A stretch of DNA of 18,527 nucleotides from Flavobacterium psychrophilum (lineage in GTDB: Bacteria > Bacteroidota > Bacteroidia > Flavobacteriales > Flavobacteriaceae). A model generated the notes under the pieces. It had not been told where the DNA came from. It saw only the letters and a list, made by a program, of their open reading frames with translations, and made no database searches. Position 1 is the first letter of the stretch, and each line of letters opens with the position of its first letter. Position numbers and translations under genes: made by a program. Positions 7,684 through 14,804 of the stretch are shown in pieces. Location of the stretch: the NCBI GenBank assembly GCA_020720185.1, contig DYPB01000036.1, forward strand, positions 1 through 18,527, given 5' to 3'.

Positions 7684-8514
7684 TTATTTTTTTCTTGCAA
7701 CTGTAATTAACGAACCGCCAAAAGGTAGTGAAAATCCAATTTTAATTAATAATTCATCTATTTTCATAAATATTTTAAAAACTGAATTGATAATTGGATT
7801 TAATTGCAATTCATTTAACTCTTTGATAATCAATTCATTTGTAACTTCGGCAACTTTTTTTTGTTTAAAAAATCGTGAAATGTACATAAACGGAAAAAGT
7901 GTAAAAACAAACGAACCAATATATACAATTTCAAAACCGTTATTTGTCAATTTTTGTTTCATTTCTTTGCGACTATATCTTCTTTTGTGATAAGCAATAT
8001 CATCGTTTACACTCCACATCCATTGGTGTTGTGGTACTGAAATTAAGAATAATCCGTTGATTTTCAAGGATTTATACACTTCTTGCATTACCTTTTCATC
8101 TGCTTCAATATGTTCCAATACATCAAATGCTCCAACTGCATCATGTTGATTTTCAAACGGCATATTGGTTGCATCCAATTGTATAAACTCAACTTTTGGC
8201 AATCTTTCTTTGGCAAATTTTATCCCCTCGTGATGAATTTCCGATCCTTCTAATTCATAATTAGGAAAATTATTTTGCAACCCTTTCAAGACATAACCTG
8301 TTCCACAACCAATTTCTAACACTTTATTGGATTTTTCGCCAAGGTGTTTTTTAAACAAATGTTGAATAATTTTATTTCGAGAAATGAACCAAAAATTGGT
8401 GTCTTCGCTTTTAAATAAAATTCTAAAAGCTTCTGCAGGATAATCGGAGTTAATGTTGCCAATCCCTGGGGCGTAACATTTTATTCCATCGATAATTTCA
8501 TAATTTTGTATCAT
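7684..8514 (-). CDS. Class I SAM-dependent methyltransferase in the glycan operon
   Basis: The 276-residue protein has a Rossmann methyltransferase core: motif I VLEIGCGTG at residues 65-73, an acidic strand end (LEGSEIHHEG), FDVLEHI as motif IV and a motif V/VI region (LKINGLFLISVPQH). This is the Methyltransf_11/UbiE-like type often found in polysaccharide clusters. The N-terminal segment before the core (CYAPGIGNINSDYPAEAF) may contact the acceptor. Near residues 203-215 a hydrophobic patch (VFTLFPFMYI) suggests membrane or lipid-carrier association. The reading frame is open to a TTG at 8583, but the ATG at 8514 forms an ATGA overlap with the upstream acetyltransferase stop, so I use it. 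The methyl acceptor, probably a sugar, is inferred from context. Confidence 0.83.
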   Translation of the reverse strand: MIQNYEIIDGIKCYAPGIGNINSDYPAEAFRILFKSEDTNFWFISRNKIIQHLFKKHLGEKSNKVLEIGCGTGYVLKGLQNNFPNYELEGSEIHHEGIKFAKERLPKVEFIQLDATNMPFENQHDAVGAFDVLEHIEADEKVMQEVYKSLKINGLFLISVPQHQWMWSVNDDIAYHKRRYSRKEMKQKLTNNGFEIVYIGSFVFTLFPFMYISRFFKQKKVAEVTNELIIKELNELQLNPIINSVFKIFMKIDELLIKIGFSLPFGGSLITVARKK

Positions 8515-9182
8515 ATTTTCCAATAATGTTTTATAATTGTTTCTTCTAATATTGTATAACCGTTTTTTGTATAAAAATGACAAGCTTGTTGGTTTTCTTT
8601 TTGTGTTGGAATTCTTAATTCATATATATGGTTGTTTGTACAATATTGTTCGACTTTTTGTATCAATATTCTGCCGATACCCTGTCCTTGTTGTTCGCTA
8701 TCAACGGCTATTAAACCTATTGTTGCAAAATTATCTTGCTTTTTTACCGATACAAATCCTGTAATTTTATTTTCCTTCTTTGTATAAAAAATCTTATCCG
8801 CAAATTGCTTATTCAAACTATTGTCTATCCATTTTTGATACAATTCCTTAAATTGATTTTCTCTAAAATTTTTATCTAATAAAAACCGACTGTGTTTACC
8901 ACTTTCGTAAGCTAAATCATACAAACGATTCGGTGTTAAAGACTCAAAATCGGTATCTTCTACATCAATAGTGTCAATTATTGTATCTATCTTTTTTCTA
9001 AAAATAATTTTTGTTTCTTGAAACGAATTTTCAAAATTATCAATAATAACATTACTTTCTTTTGATTGCTTTAGAACCAACAAATTAAAGTCGTTAGCAT
9101 TTTCTAAATTACTATTTTCAGTTATTTCTCCAATTTCAAAATTAAAAAAATTACTGTCCCAAATTAATTTCTTTATGCACAT
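8511..9182 (-). CDS. wecD: GNAT N-acetyltransferase, WecD/RffC-like
   Basis: The 223-residue product matches the WecD/RffC plan: an N-terminal domain starting KKLIWDSNFF, the segment YESGKHSRFLLD at about 92-103 with YQKWIDNSLN, then a GNAT fold with GFVSV, IGLIAVD and the acetyl-CoA-binding QGQGIG at 165-170, ending FYTKNGY. In the known pathway WecD N-acetylates dTDP-4-amino-4,6-dideoxygalactose to dTDP-Fuc4NAc, the product of WecE, which is encoded two genes downstream. The pairing strongly supports the assignment, though another acyl-CoA donor is possible. The start at 9182 overlaps the glycosyltransferase gene by 10 nt, and its TGA overlaps the methyltransferase ATG. Confidence 0.85.
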   Translation of the reverse strand: MCIKKLIWDSNFFNFEIGEITENSNLENANDFNLLVLKQSKESNVIIDNFENSFQETKIIFRKKIDTIIDTIDVEDTDFESLTPNRLYDLAYESGKHSRFLLDKNFRENQFKELYQKWIDNSLNKQFADKIFYTKKENKITGFVSVKKQDNFATIGLIAVDSEQQGQGIGRILIQKVEQYCTNNHIYELRIPTQKENQQACHFYTKNGYTILEETIIKHYWKI

Positions 9183-10105
9183 ATTATTTCATCAATTATA
9201 TAAACGGGACGATTTTTAGTTTGGTCAAATATTTTTCCGACATAAATCCCTGTTATTCCGACAGTTGTAATAATTATACCCGATAAAAGCCAAATCGAAA
9301 CTATGAGAGAAGTAAATCCTGAAACTTCAATTTTATTATTTAAAGATTCAAAAATATAATAAATCCCTATCAAAAAAGATAGAATAGAAATAATCATTCC
9401 AAATTTTACAAACAATTTTAAGGGCTTGTTAGAAAATGAGATGATAGAATTGAATGCCAAACTAATTAATTTCGAGATATTATAACTACTTGAACCTGAA
9501 TCTCTTTTGGCATGTTCTACAACTATTGATGTTGATTTGTAACCTACAAAACTCACAAATAATGGAAAAAATTTAATGTTATCGTTGATAGTAAGTATTG
9601 ATTGTATTGCTTTTTTATGATAAATGCCAAAATTAGCAACCTCATTATCATATTTTGTGTCGGTAAGAAAACCATATATTTTAGAAAAAATTAAAGACGA
9701 TAATTTTTTAAAAAAAACATCTTTTCTATTTTCTCGTCGGGCTAAAACTATTTCAAAACCTTCTTTTGTTTTGTTATAAAGTTTAATAATTTCCTTGGGT
9801 TGATCCTGCAAATCACAATCCATAACTACAATCCAGTCGCCTTTGGCTTGACTCAAACCTGCAATTATTGCAGGATGCTGACCAAAATTTCTACTCAATC
9901 GAACGCTTATTACTTCTTTAAATTTTACTGAAATTTTTTGCATTACTTCCCAAGAATTATCAGGACTACGGTCATCTACCAATATAATTTCATAGGTACA
10001 ATCTAAAACAGTCATTGATTTTTGAATCTCATCAATTAACTTTTGAAGCATATTTTCTGCCCTATATACAGGGCTAATAATGGAAATGTGTGGCGGTAGC
10101 GTCAT
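9173..10105 (-). CDS. GT2 polyprenyl-phosphate-type glycosyltransferase with two C-terminal helices
   Basis: A GT-A fold occupies residues 1-220: ISPVYRAENM, EIILVDDRSPDNSW, RNFGQHPAIIAG, and the metal-binding DxD as D96-C-D98 in VMDCDLQDQP. Two transmembrane helices follow (about 232-252 and 263-287). This architecture is that of DPM1/GtrB/ArnC-type enzymes, which move a sugar from a nucleotide to undecaprenyl phosphate at the cytoplasmic face of the membrane. The ORF extends to a TTG at 10132, but the ATG at 10105 gives the normal N-terminus. It is the first gene of the four-gene operon, so the product may carry the sugar made by the others. The sugar specificity is not visible. Confidence 0.85.
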   Translation of the reverse strand: MTLPPHISIISPVYRAENMLQKLIDEIQKSMTVLDCTYEIILVDDRSPDNSWEVMQKISVKFKEVISVRLSRNFGQHPAIIAGLSQAKGDWIVVMDCDLQDQPKEIIKLYNKTKEGFEIVLARRENRKDVFFKKLSSLIFSKIYGFLTDTKYDNEVANFGIYHKKAIQSILTINDNIKFFPLFVSFVGYKSTSIVVEHAKRDSGSSSYNISKLISLAFNSIISFSNKPLKLFVKFGMIISILSFLIGIYYIFESLNNKIEVSGFTSLIVSIWLLSGIIITTVGITGIYVGKIFDQTKNRPVYIIDEIICA

Positions 10106-10160
10106 AAAAAAAGTAAAATTACAAAAAAACAAAAACAGTACGCAAGGTAATATTATTTAT

Positions 10161-10168
10161 TACTTTTG
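10161..10168 (+). promoter_or_regulatory. -7 element for the LuxE-like gene
   Basis: TACTTTTG matches TAnnTTTG. It ends only 11 nt before the TTG start at 10180, predicting a leader of about 5-8 nt. The 74-nt divergent interval with the glycosyltransferase gene must also hold the promoter of the minus-strand operon, but I find no good match for it. Confidence 0.45.
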
Positions 10169-10179
10169 CAAAAAAAATT

Positions 10180-11160
10180 TTGATTACTAACCACGATATA
10201 TTTTCAATTACAACTGCAAAGCAATTTGAAAAAATTGCTCTGAAAACTTTTCGTTTTCAGTATGAAAACAACTTAGTTTACAAACAATTTTGTGATTTGA
10301 TAAAGACAAACCCTCAAGAAATTAAAAACCTATCACAAATTCCGTTTCTACCCATATCTTTTTTCAAAACACACCAAGTGATATCTAATAAAAATCCTAT
10401 TCAAGAAATTTTTAGTAGTAGTGGCACAACAGGTAGTATAAATAGCAAACATTTTGTAACAGATGTTTCTATTTATGAACAAAGTTATCAATGTGGGTTT
10501 ACTAATTTTTATGGAAATATAGAAAATTTCGTTATTCTAGCATTATTGCCATCGTATTTAGAAAGAAATGGCTCGTCGTTAATTTATATGATTGAAAATT
10601 TAATTAATAAGACTAACAATCCAAATAGTGGTTTTTATCTAAACAATCATAACGATTTGATTAACAAATTAATACAACTTGAAAAGGAAGGTCAATCAGT
10701 AATTCTAATTGGAGTTACTTATGCACTTTTAGATTTAATCGAAATTCAAAAATTTAATTTAAAGCATACAATTATAATGGAAACAGGCGGGATGAAAGGT
10801 AGAAGGAAAGAATTGATTAGAGAAGAGTTGCACGATATACTTTGTGAGGGTTTTGGAGTTCAAACCATTCATTCAGAATACGGTATGACCGAATTGTTAT
10901 CACAAGCATATTCATTAGGAAACGGACTTTTTGAATGTCCAAATTGGATGCAAATATTAATACGAGACACCGAAGATGCATTAACCTATTTACCAGATGG
11001 AAAAACAGGAGGTGTAAATGTAATTGATTTAGCAAATAGAAATTCTTGTTCATTTATTGCAACACAAGATTTAGGAAAAAAAAACAGTAATAATACATTA
11101 GAAATTTTAGGCAGATTTGATAATAGTGATATTAGAGGATGTAATTTAATGATAGGATAA
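10180..11160 (+). CDS. LuxE/PaaK-like acyl-activating enzyme (acyl-protein synthetase family)
   Basis: The 326-residue protein belongs to the adenylate-forming LuxE/PaaK group. It has the phosphate-binding SSSGTTGS at residues 79-86, ETGGMKGRRKE in the middle and the adenylate motif SEYGMTE, followed by a C-terminal segment with GRFDNSDIRGC. LuxE activates a fatty acid as acyl-AMP and holds it on a cysteine. Whether the cysteine near this C-terminus plays that part is inference. No luxC, luxD or luciferase genes are nearby, so this is not bioluminescence. It is divergent from the sugar operon, which suggests an acyl substituent on the glycan. The start is TTG at 10180: no ATG lies near, and homologues begin about here. 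Confidence 0.8.
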   Translation: MITNHDIFSITTAKQFEKIALKTFRFQYENNLVYKQFCDLIKTNPQEIKNLSQIPFLPISFFKTHQVISNKNPIQEIFSSSGTTGSINSKHFVTDVSIYEQSYQCGFTNFYGNIENFVILALLPSYLERNGSSLIYMIENLINKTNNPNSGFYLNNHNDLINKLIQLEKEGQSVILIGVTYALLDLIEIQKFNLKHTIIMETGGMKGRRKELIREELHDILCEGFGVQTIHSEYGMTELLSQAYSLGNGLFECPNWMQILIRDTEDALTYLPDGKTGGVNVIDLANRNSCSFIATQDLGKKNSNNTLEILGRFDNSDIRGCNLMIG

Positions 11161-11212
11161 ACGAATCTTAAAAAATAATTCAATAAAAAGCATTTTATAT
11201 ATATTAAAAGAT

Positions 11213-11220
11213 TACATTTG
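11213..11220 (+). promoter_or_regulatory. -7 element for the cold-shock gene
   Basis: TACATTTG, 27 nt before the csp ATG, matches TAnnTTTG. The predicted leader of about 22 nt is far shorter than the roughly 150-nt thermosensing leader of E. coli cspA, so there is no room for that type of cold-induced RNA switch. Confidence 0.5.
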
Positions 11221-11247
11221 TCGCATTATTAATTTATTACAATTACA

Positions 11248-11448
11248 ATGAGTACAGGTACAGTAAAATTTTTCAATGAATCAAAAGGTTACGGATTCAT
11301 TACTGATGATGAAACAGGAAAAGATATTTTTGTTCATGCTTCAGGAATTAGAGCAGAAGAACTTCGTGAAGGCGATAAAGTTTCTTTTGTAGAAGAAGAA
11401 GGAAGAAAAGGTAAAGTAGCAGCACAAGTGGTTGCTCTTGAAAACTAA
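11248..11448 (+). CDS. Cold-shock domain protein
   Basis: This 66-residue single cold-shock domain is an OB-fold that binds single-stranded RNA and DNA and loosens RNA secondary structure. The RNP1 motif KGYGFI (residues 14-19) and RNP2 DIFVHAS (27-33) are intact, and the protein starts STGTVKFFN as in CspA homologues. The normal CspA length is 66-70 residues. It has its own promoter and a strong intrinsic terminator, so it is monocistronic. Whether expression is cold-induced or constitutive is not shown by the sequence, so no numbered csp symbol is given. Confidence 0.96.
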   Translation: MSTGTVKFFNESKGYGFITDDETGKDIFVHASGIRAEELREGDKVSFVEEEGRKGKVAAQVVALEN

Positions 11449-11481
11449 ATATATAAATATTTTTGTTACCCTAATGAATGT

Positions 11482-11516
11482 AGCGTTCTGAATTTATTTT
11501 CAGAACGCTTTTTTTT
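11482..11516 (+). terminator. Intrinsic terminator of the cold-shock gene
   Basis: A perfect 11-bp stem (agcgttctgaa at 11482-11492 with ttcagaacgct at 11499-11509) closes a 6-nt loop. An uninterrupted T run to 11516 follows. This is the clearest rho-independent terminator in the window. Confidence 0.9.
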
Positions 11517-11551
11517 ATTTGAATTTATTTCAAAAAACAAGAACAGAATGG

Positions 11552-11559
11552 TATCTTTG
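11552..11559 (+). promoter_or_regulatory. -7 element for maeB
   Basis: TATCTTTG matches TAnnTTTG, 50 nt upstream of the ATG at 11610, and follows the csp terminator. No -33 TTG is seen at the usual distance. Confidence 0.4.
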
Positions 11560-11609
11560 TATGTTATAGTATTTAAGGAAAATCTAAACCGAGAATAAAT
11601 TTAAATTAT

Positions 11610-13892
11610 ATGAAACTAAACAGCAAACAAAAAGAAGCACTACGATATCATGCCGAGCCAAGACCAGGTAAAATTGCAGTTGTACCAACAAAAAAATATG
11701 CTACACAACGAGATTTATCATTAGCCTATTCCCCGGGTGTTGCAGAACCTTGTTTAGAAATTGCAAAAAATATAGATGATGTTTATAAATATACTGCAAA
11801 AGGCAATCTTGTTGCAGTTATTACTAACGGTACTGCCGTTTTAGGATTAGGCAATATTGGACCAGAAGCTTCAAAACCAGTAATGGAAGGCAAGGCCTTA
11901 TTGTTTAAAATATTTTCAGACATTGATGTATTCGATATTGAAATTGACGCAACTGATATTGATAAATTTGTAGAAACCGTAAAAGCAATTTCACCCACTT
12001 TTGGAGGAATAAATCTTGAAGATATAAAAGCCCCCGAATCGTTTGAAATTGAAAGACGATTAGTAGAAGAGTTAAATATACCAGTAATGCACGATGATCA
12101 GCACGGTACAGCAATTATATCTTCGGCAGCCTTACTAAACGCATTAGAATTAGCAAATAAGAAAGCGGAAAATATCAAAATGGTAGTTTCAGGAGCAGGT
12201 TCGGCAGCGTTAGCTTGTGCTGATTTGTATGTGCTGTTAGGAGTAAAAGTAGAAAATATTTTGATGTTTAATAGCAAAGGATTATTGACCAAAAATGACC
12301 CATCGTTATCTAATTTACAACAAAAATATGCTAAGGATATAAAATCCATTTCGTTAGAAAAAGCATTAGAAAAAGCAGATGTATTCCTTGGATTATCAAC
12401 TGCAAATATTATGTCGGCGAAAATGCTTTTAAGCATGGCAAAAAACCCTATCGTTTTTGCAATGGCAAACCCCGATCCTGAAATTGAATACAATCTTGCT
12501 ATTGCCACCCGAAAAGATGTGATTATGGCAACAGGACGGTCTGATCATCCAAATCAAGTGAATAATGTTTTAGGATTTCCATATATTTTTAGAGGTGCAT
12601 TAGATGTTCGTGCCACAAAAATAAACGAAGCAATGAAAATGGCTGCCGTAAAAGCATTAGCATCACTTGCCAAACAAAGCGTTCCTGAGCAAGTAAATAT
12701 TGCATACAATCAGACTAAACTTATTTTTGGAAGAGATTACATTATTCCAAAACCATTTGACCCCAGATTAATTGCCGAAGTATCCCCTGCGGTAGCAAAA
12801 GCAGCTATGGATAGCGGTGTGGCATTAAATCCTATTTCAAATTTTGATGCTTATAGAGAAGAACTTTTAGAACGGTTAGGATCTGACAACAAAACAGTTA
12901 GACTATTAATCAATAGAGCAAGATCTGATGCAAAACGAGTAGTATTTGCCGAATCTGATCATCTTGATGTATTGAAAGCAGCACAAATTGCTCACGAAGA
13001 AGGAATTGCAATACCTATTTTGTTAGGAAATAGAGAAATAATATTAGAACTTAAAGAAGAAATTGGTTTTGATACTGATGTACTTATTATTGATCCAAAA
13101 GCAAAAAAAGAAAGCAGAAAAAGATTAGAATATGCCGATTTGTTTTACAAACAAAGACAAAGACAAGGCGTAGGATTACTTGATGCACAAAAATTGATGC
13201 GAGAACGAAATTATTACGCATCAATGATGGTAAAATGTGGCGATGCCGATGCATTAGTTAGCGGATATTCAAGAAGTTATCCTAATACTATAAAACCAGT
13301 GCTACAAGTATTAGGAAAAGCAACAGGAATTGCACTTTGTGCAACAACTAATATAATGATGACTGAAAGAGGACCTATTTTTCTGTCGGATACTGCAATA
13401 AACCCAAATCCAACTGCCGATGAGTTAGCAAAAATTGCATTGATGACTGCCAAAACTGTTCGAGCCTTTGGATTTGAACCTGTTATAGCAATGGTTTCGT
13501 TTTCAAACTTTGGATCATCAACCAATGAAAGTTCCAAAAAAGTAAGGGATGCCGTTGCGTATTTGCATAAAAATCATCCAAATTTAATTGTTGATGGCGA
13601 ATTACAGACCGATTTTGCCTTAAATTCAGAGATGTTAATTAAAAAATTTCCATTCTCTAAACTAGCAAGAAAAAAAGTTAATACCTTGATTTTTCCAAAT
13701 TTAGAATCGGCAAATATTACATACAAATTGTTAAAAGAATTAAATAAACAAGAATCGATAGGACCCATAATGATGGGATTGGATAAACCTGCTCATATTT
13801 TTCAGCTAGGAGCAAGAGTGGAAGAGATGGTAAATATGGTAGCTGTAGCAGTAGTTGATGCACAAGAGAAAGAAAAAAAAGCCATCAATTAG
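11610..13892 (+). CDS. maeB: NADP-dependent malic enzyme with C-terminal phosphotransacetylase-like domain
   Basis: The enzyme decarboxylates malate to pyruvate with reduction of NAD(P), feeding gluconeogenesis in reverse or NADPH supply. The 760 residues match the MaeB hybrid length. The malic domain shows the catalytic tyrosine in SLAYSPGVAEPC (Y40), ITNGTAVLGLGNIGP at 71-85, the lysine of MEGKALLFK (K95) and metal ligands in NLEDIK and HDDQHGT (161-167). The Rossmann motif is VVSGAGSAA at 192-200, and SDHPNQVNN contains the late active-site asparagine region. From about residue 430 a PTA-like domain follows (VVFAESDHLDVLKAA, SGYSRSYPNTIKP). In E. coli MaeB this domain is regulatory and binds acetyl-CoA; the same role is likely here. 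Cofactor preference is assumed from the family. Confidence 0.95.
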   Translation: MKLNSKQKEALRYHAEPRPGKIAVVPTKKYATQRDLSLAYSPGVAEPCLEIAKNIDDVYKYTAKGNLVAVITNGTAVLGLGNIGPEASKPVMEGKALLFKIFSDIDVFDIEIDATDIDKFVETVKAISPTFGGINLEDIKAPESFEIERRLVEELNIPVMHDDQHGTAIISSAALLNALELANKKAENIKMVVSGAGSAALACADLYVLLGVKVENILMFNSKGLLTKNDPSLSNLQQKYAKDIKSISLEKALEKADVFLGLSTANIMSAKMLLSMAKNPIVFAMANPDPEIEYNLAIATRKDVIMATGRSDHPNQVNNVLGFPYIFRGALDVRATKINEAMKMAAVKALASLAKQSVPEQVNIAYNQTKLIFGRDYIIPKPFDPRLIAEVSPAVAKAAMDSGVALNPISNFDAYREELLERLGSDNKTVRLLINRARSDAKRVVFAESDHLDVLKAAQIAHEEGIAIPILLGNREIILELKEEIGFDTDVLIIDPKAKKESRKRLEYADLFYKQRQRQGVGLLDAQKLMRERNYYASMMVKCGDADALVSGYSRSYPNTIKPVLQVLGKATGIALCATTNIMMTERGPIFLSDTAINPNPTADELAKIALMTAKTVRAFGFEPVIAMVSFSNFGSSTNESSKKVRDAVAYLHKNHPNLIVDGELQTDFALNSEMLIKKFPFSKLARKKVNTLIFPNLESANITYKLLKELNKQESIGPIMMGLDKPAHIFQLGARVEEMVNMVAVAVVDAQEKEKKAIN

Positions 13893-13934
13893 TATTATAA
13901 TTAAACCCAAATTAGATGAATTTTATTAAAAATC

Positions 13935-13952
13935 CTGAAGAGCAATTTTCAG
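13935..13952. terminator. Weak hairpin between convergent maeB and recO
   Basis: Arms ctgaa (13935-13939) and ttcag (13948-13952) form a 5-bp stem, extendable by one G-U pair. It is followed by atttttt on the plus strand and, read leftward, by gattttt on the minus strand. The stem is short, so terminator function is only suggested by the position between two converging genes. Confidence 0.35.
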
Positions 13953-13968
13953 AAATTTTTTATAATTA

Positions 13969-14682
13969 TTACAAAAAAACATCTTTTAGAACCTCGAGAG
14001 ATTTTGGTTTCTTAAATCCATCTAAATGCAAACTGTAATAATCAATTAGAATTTTTAATAAAATTTGTCGCTCTTGGTTCTGAAAAACCTTATTAGTATT
14101 GTCAAGCTTCAAATTTAGAAGTGTTTTTAATAAATTTGTTTCAAATTCAGACAACGAACTAACTCCTTGATTGACTGAAAATGTACCTTCGGTCATTTCA
14201 AAATATTTTAAATCTATTGTACTAACTTCTGGGAAAAAACCTAAATGTTTAGTAATTTCGAGCATTAAAATTAAATGAAAATTTGAAACATCGTTTTGAT
14301 TGTCTAACCACAACAATGCGGTTTTTAGATAATTAAAAAGAGACTCGTTTTTTTCTTCTTCATGAATCGAGTGATGCAAAATTTCGGAAACAAACATGGT
14401 AATGGTGCTTTTCAGAATATTTGTATGAATAGATTGAAACGGAATATCTATTTTTATTTCCTTAAAATATTCTAATCTGCCTTTGTTTTTATGGGTTGCT
14501 TCAATATCTAAAAGGGTTAATGGTTGAAAATAAGCAATTTTATGAGCTGTTTTTCTACCCGAAAAAGCATCCCTAACAAAATAAGATTTTAACCCATCGG
14601 ATAGCGTAAAACATTTAATAATTAAACTTTTTTCTTGGTATTTTAAGCTCGATATTACGATTGCTTTGGTTTTTACTTGCAT
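13969..14682 (-). CDS. recO: DNA repair protein RecO
   Basis: RecO works with RecF and RecR to load RecA on SSB-coated DNA in gap repair and anneals complementary strands. The 237-residue length is normal. The N-terminal OB-fold reads KAIVISSLKYQEKSLIIKCFT, then GLKSYFVRDAF, and a helical domain follows with YFKEIKIDIPFQSIH and a long helix at about 90-125. The region where many RecO proteins carry a four-cysteine zinc finger (after LGFFPEV, about 150-180) has no cysteine, so the finger is absent. The family-typical tail YYSLHLDGFKKPKSLEVLKDVF is present. The ATG at 14682 gives the usual start. It diverges from the histidine kinase gene across a 122-nt shared promoter region. Confidence 0.93.
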   Translation of the reverse strand: MQVKTKAIVISSLKYQEKSLIIKCFTLSDGLKSYFVRDAFSGRKTAHKIAYFQPLTLLDIEATHKNKGRLEYFKEIKIDIPFQSIHTNILKSTITMFVSEILHHSIHEEEKNESLFNYLKTALLWLDNQNDVSNFHLILMLEITKHLGFFPEVSTIDLKYFEMTEGTFSVNQGVSSLSEFETNLLKTLLNLKLDNTNKVFQNQERQILLKILIDYYSLHLDGFKKPKSLEVLKDVFL

Positions 14683-14705
14683 TTTTAACTCGTTTTTCAG
14701 ATTGT

Positions 14706-14713
14706 CAAATTTA
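14706..14713 (-). promoter_or_regulatory. -7 element for recO
   Basis: On the minus strand TAAATTTG (14713-14706) matches TAnnTTTG and lies 23 nt upstream of the recO ATG. No -33 TTG is visible at the expected place. Confidence 0.45.
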
Positions 14714-14757
14714 GTCTAAAAAAACATCTTCTTATTCATAGAAATTGTTTTAATATA

Positions 14758-14781
14758 ATTGTACGACAATGATTATATTTG
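14758..14781 (+). promoter_or_regulatory. Promoter and possible operator of the histidine kinase gene
   Basis: TATATTTG at 14774-14781 is a good -7 element, 23 nt before the kinase ATG. Three bases upstream ends a perfect inverted repeat, attgt-acg-acaat (14758-14770), in the spacer between the -33 and -7 positions. A protein bound there would block or remodel the promoter. No -33 TTG lies at the correct spacing, which would fit a promoter that needs an activator. The operator role is inference. Confidence 0.4.
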
Positions 14782-14804
14782 TATCGGTATAAAAATTTAA
14801 AAAA

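Noticed and set aside
8515..8583. N-terminal extension of the methyltransferase from a TTG at 8583
   Set aside because: It would overlap the acetyltransferase gene by 73 nt; the ATG at 8514 makes a normal ATGA overlap.
10106..10132. N-terminal extension of the glycosyltransferase from a TTG at 10132
   Set aside because: The ATG at 10105 gives the usual GT2 N-terminus; the extra residues (FFCNFTFF) are not part of the fold.
10180..11160. Bioluminescence (lux) function for the LuxE-like gene
   Set aside because: No luciferase, luxC or luxD is present and the family is widespread in non-luminous Bacteroidota.
12098..12508. 136-codon ORF antisense to maeB
   Set aside because: A mirror of the conserved NAD-binding domain of the malic enzyme, with no promoter or known motif.
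13916..14038. 40-codon plus-strand ORF after maeB
   Set aside because: Most of it is antisense to the 3' end of recO, it has no ribosome binding site, and no family is recognised.
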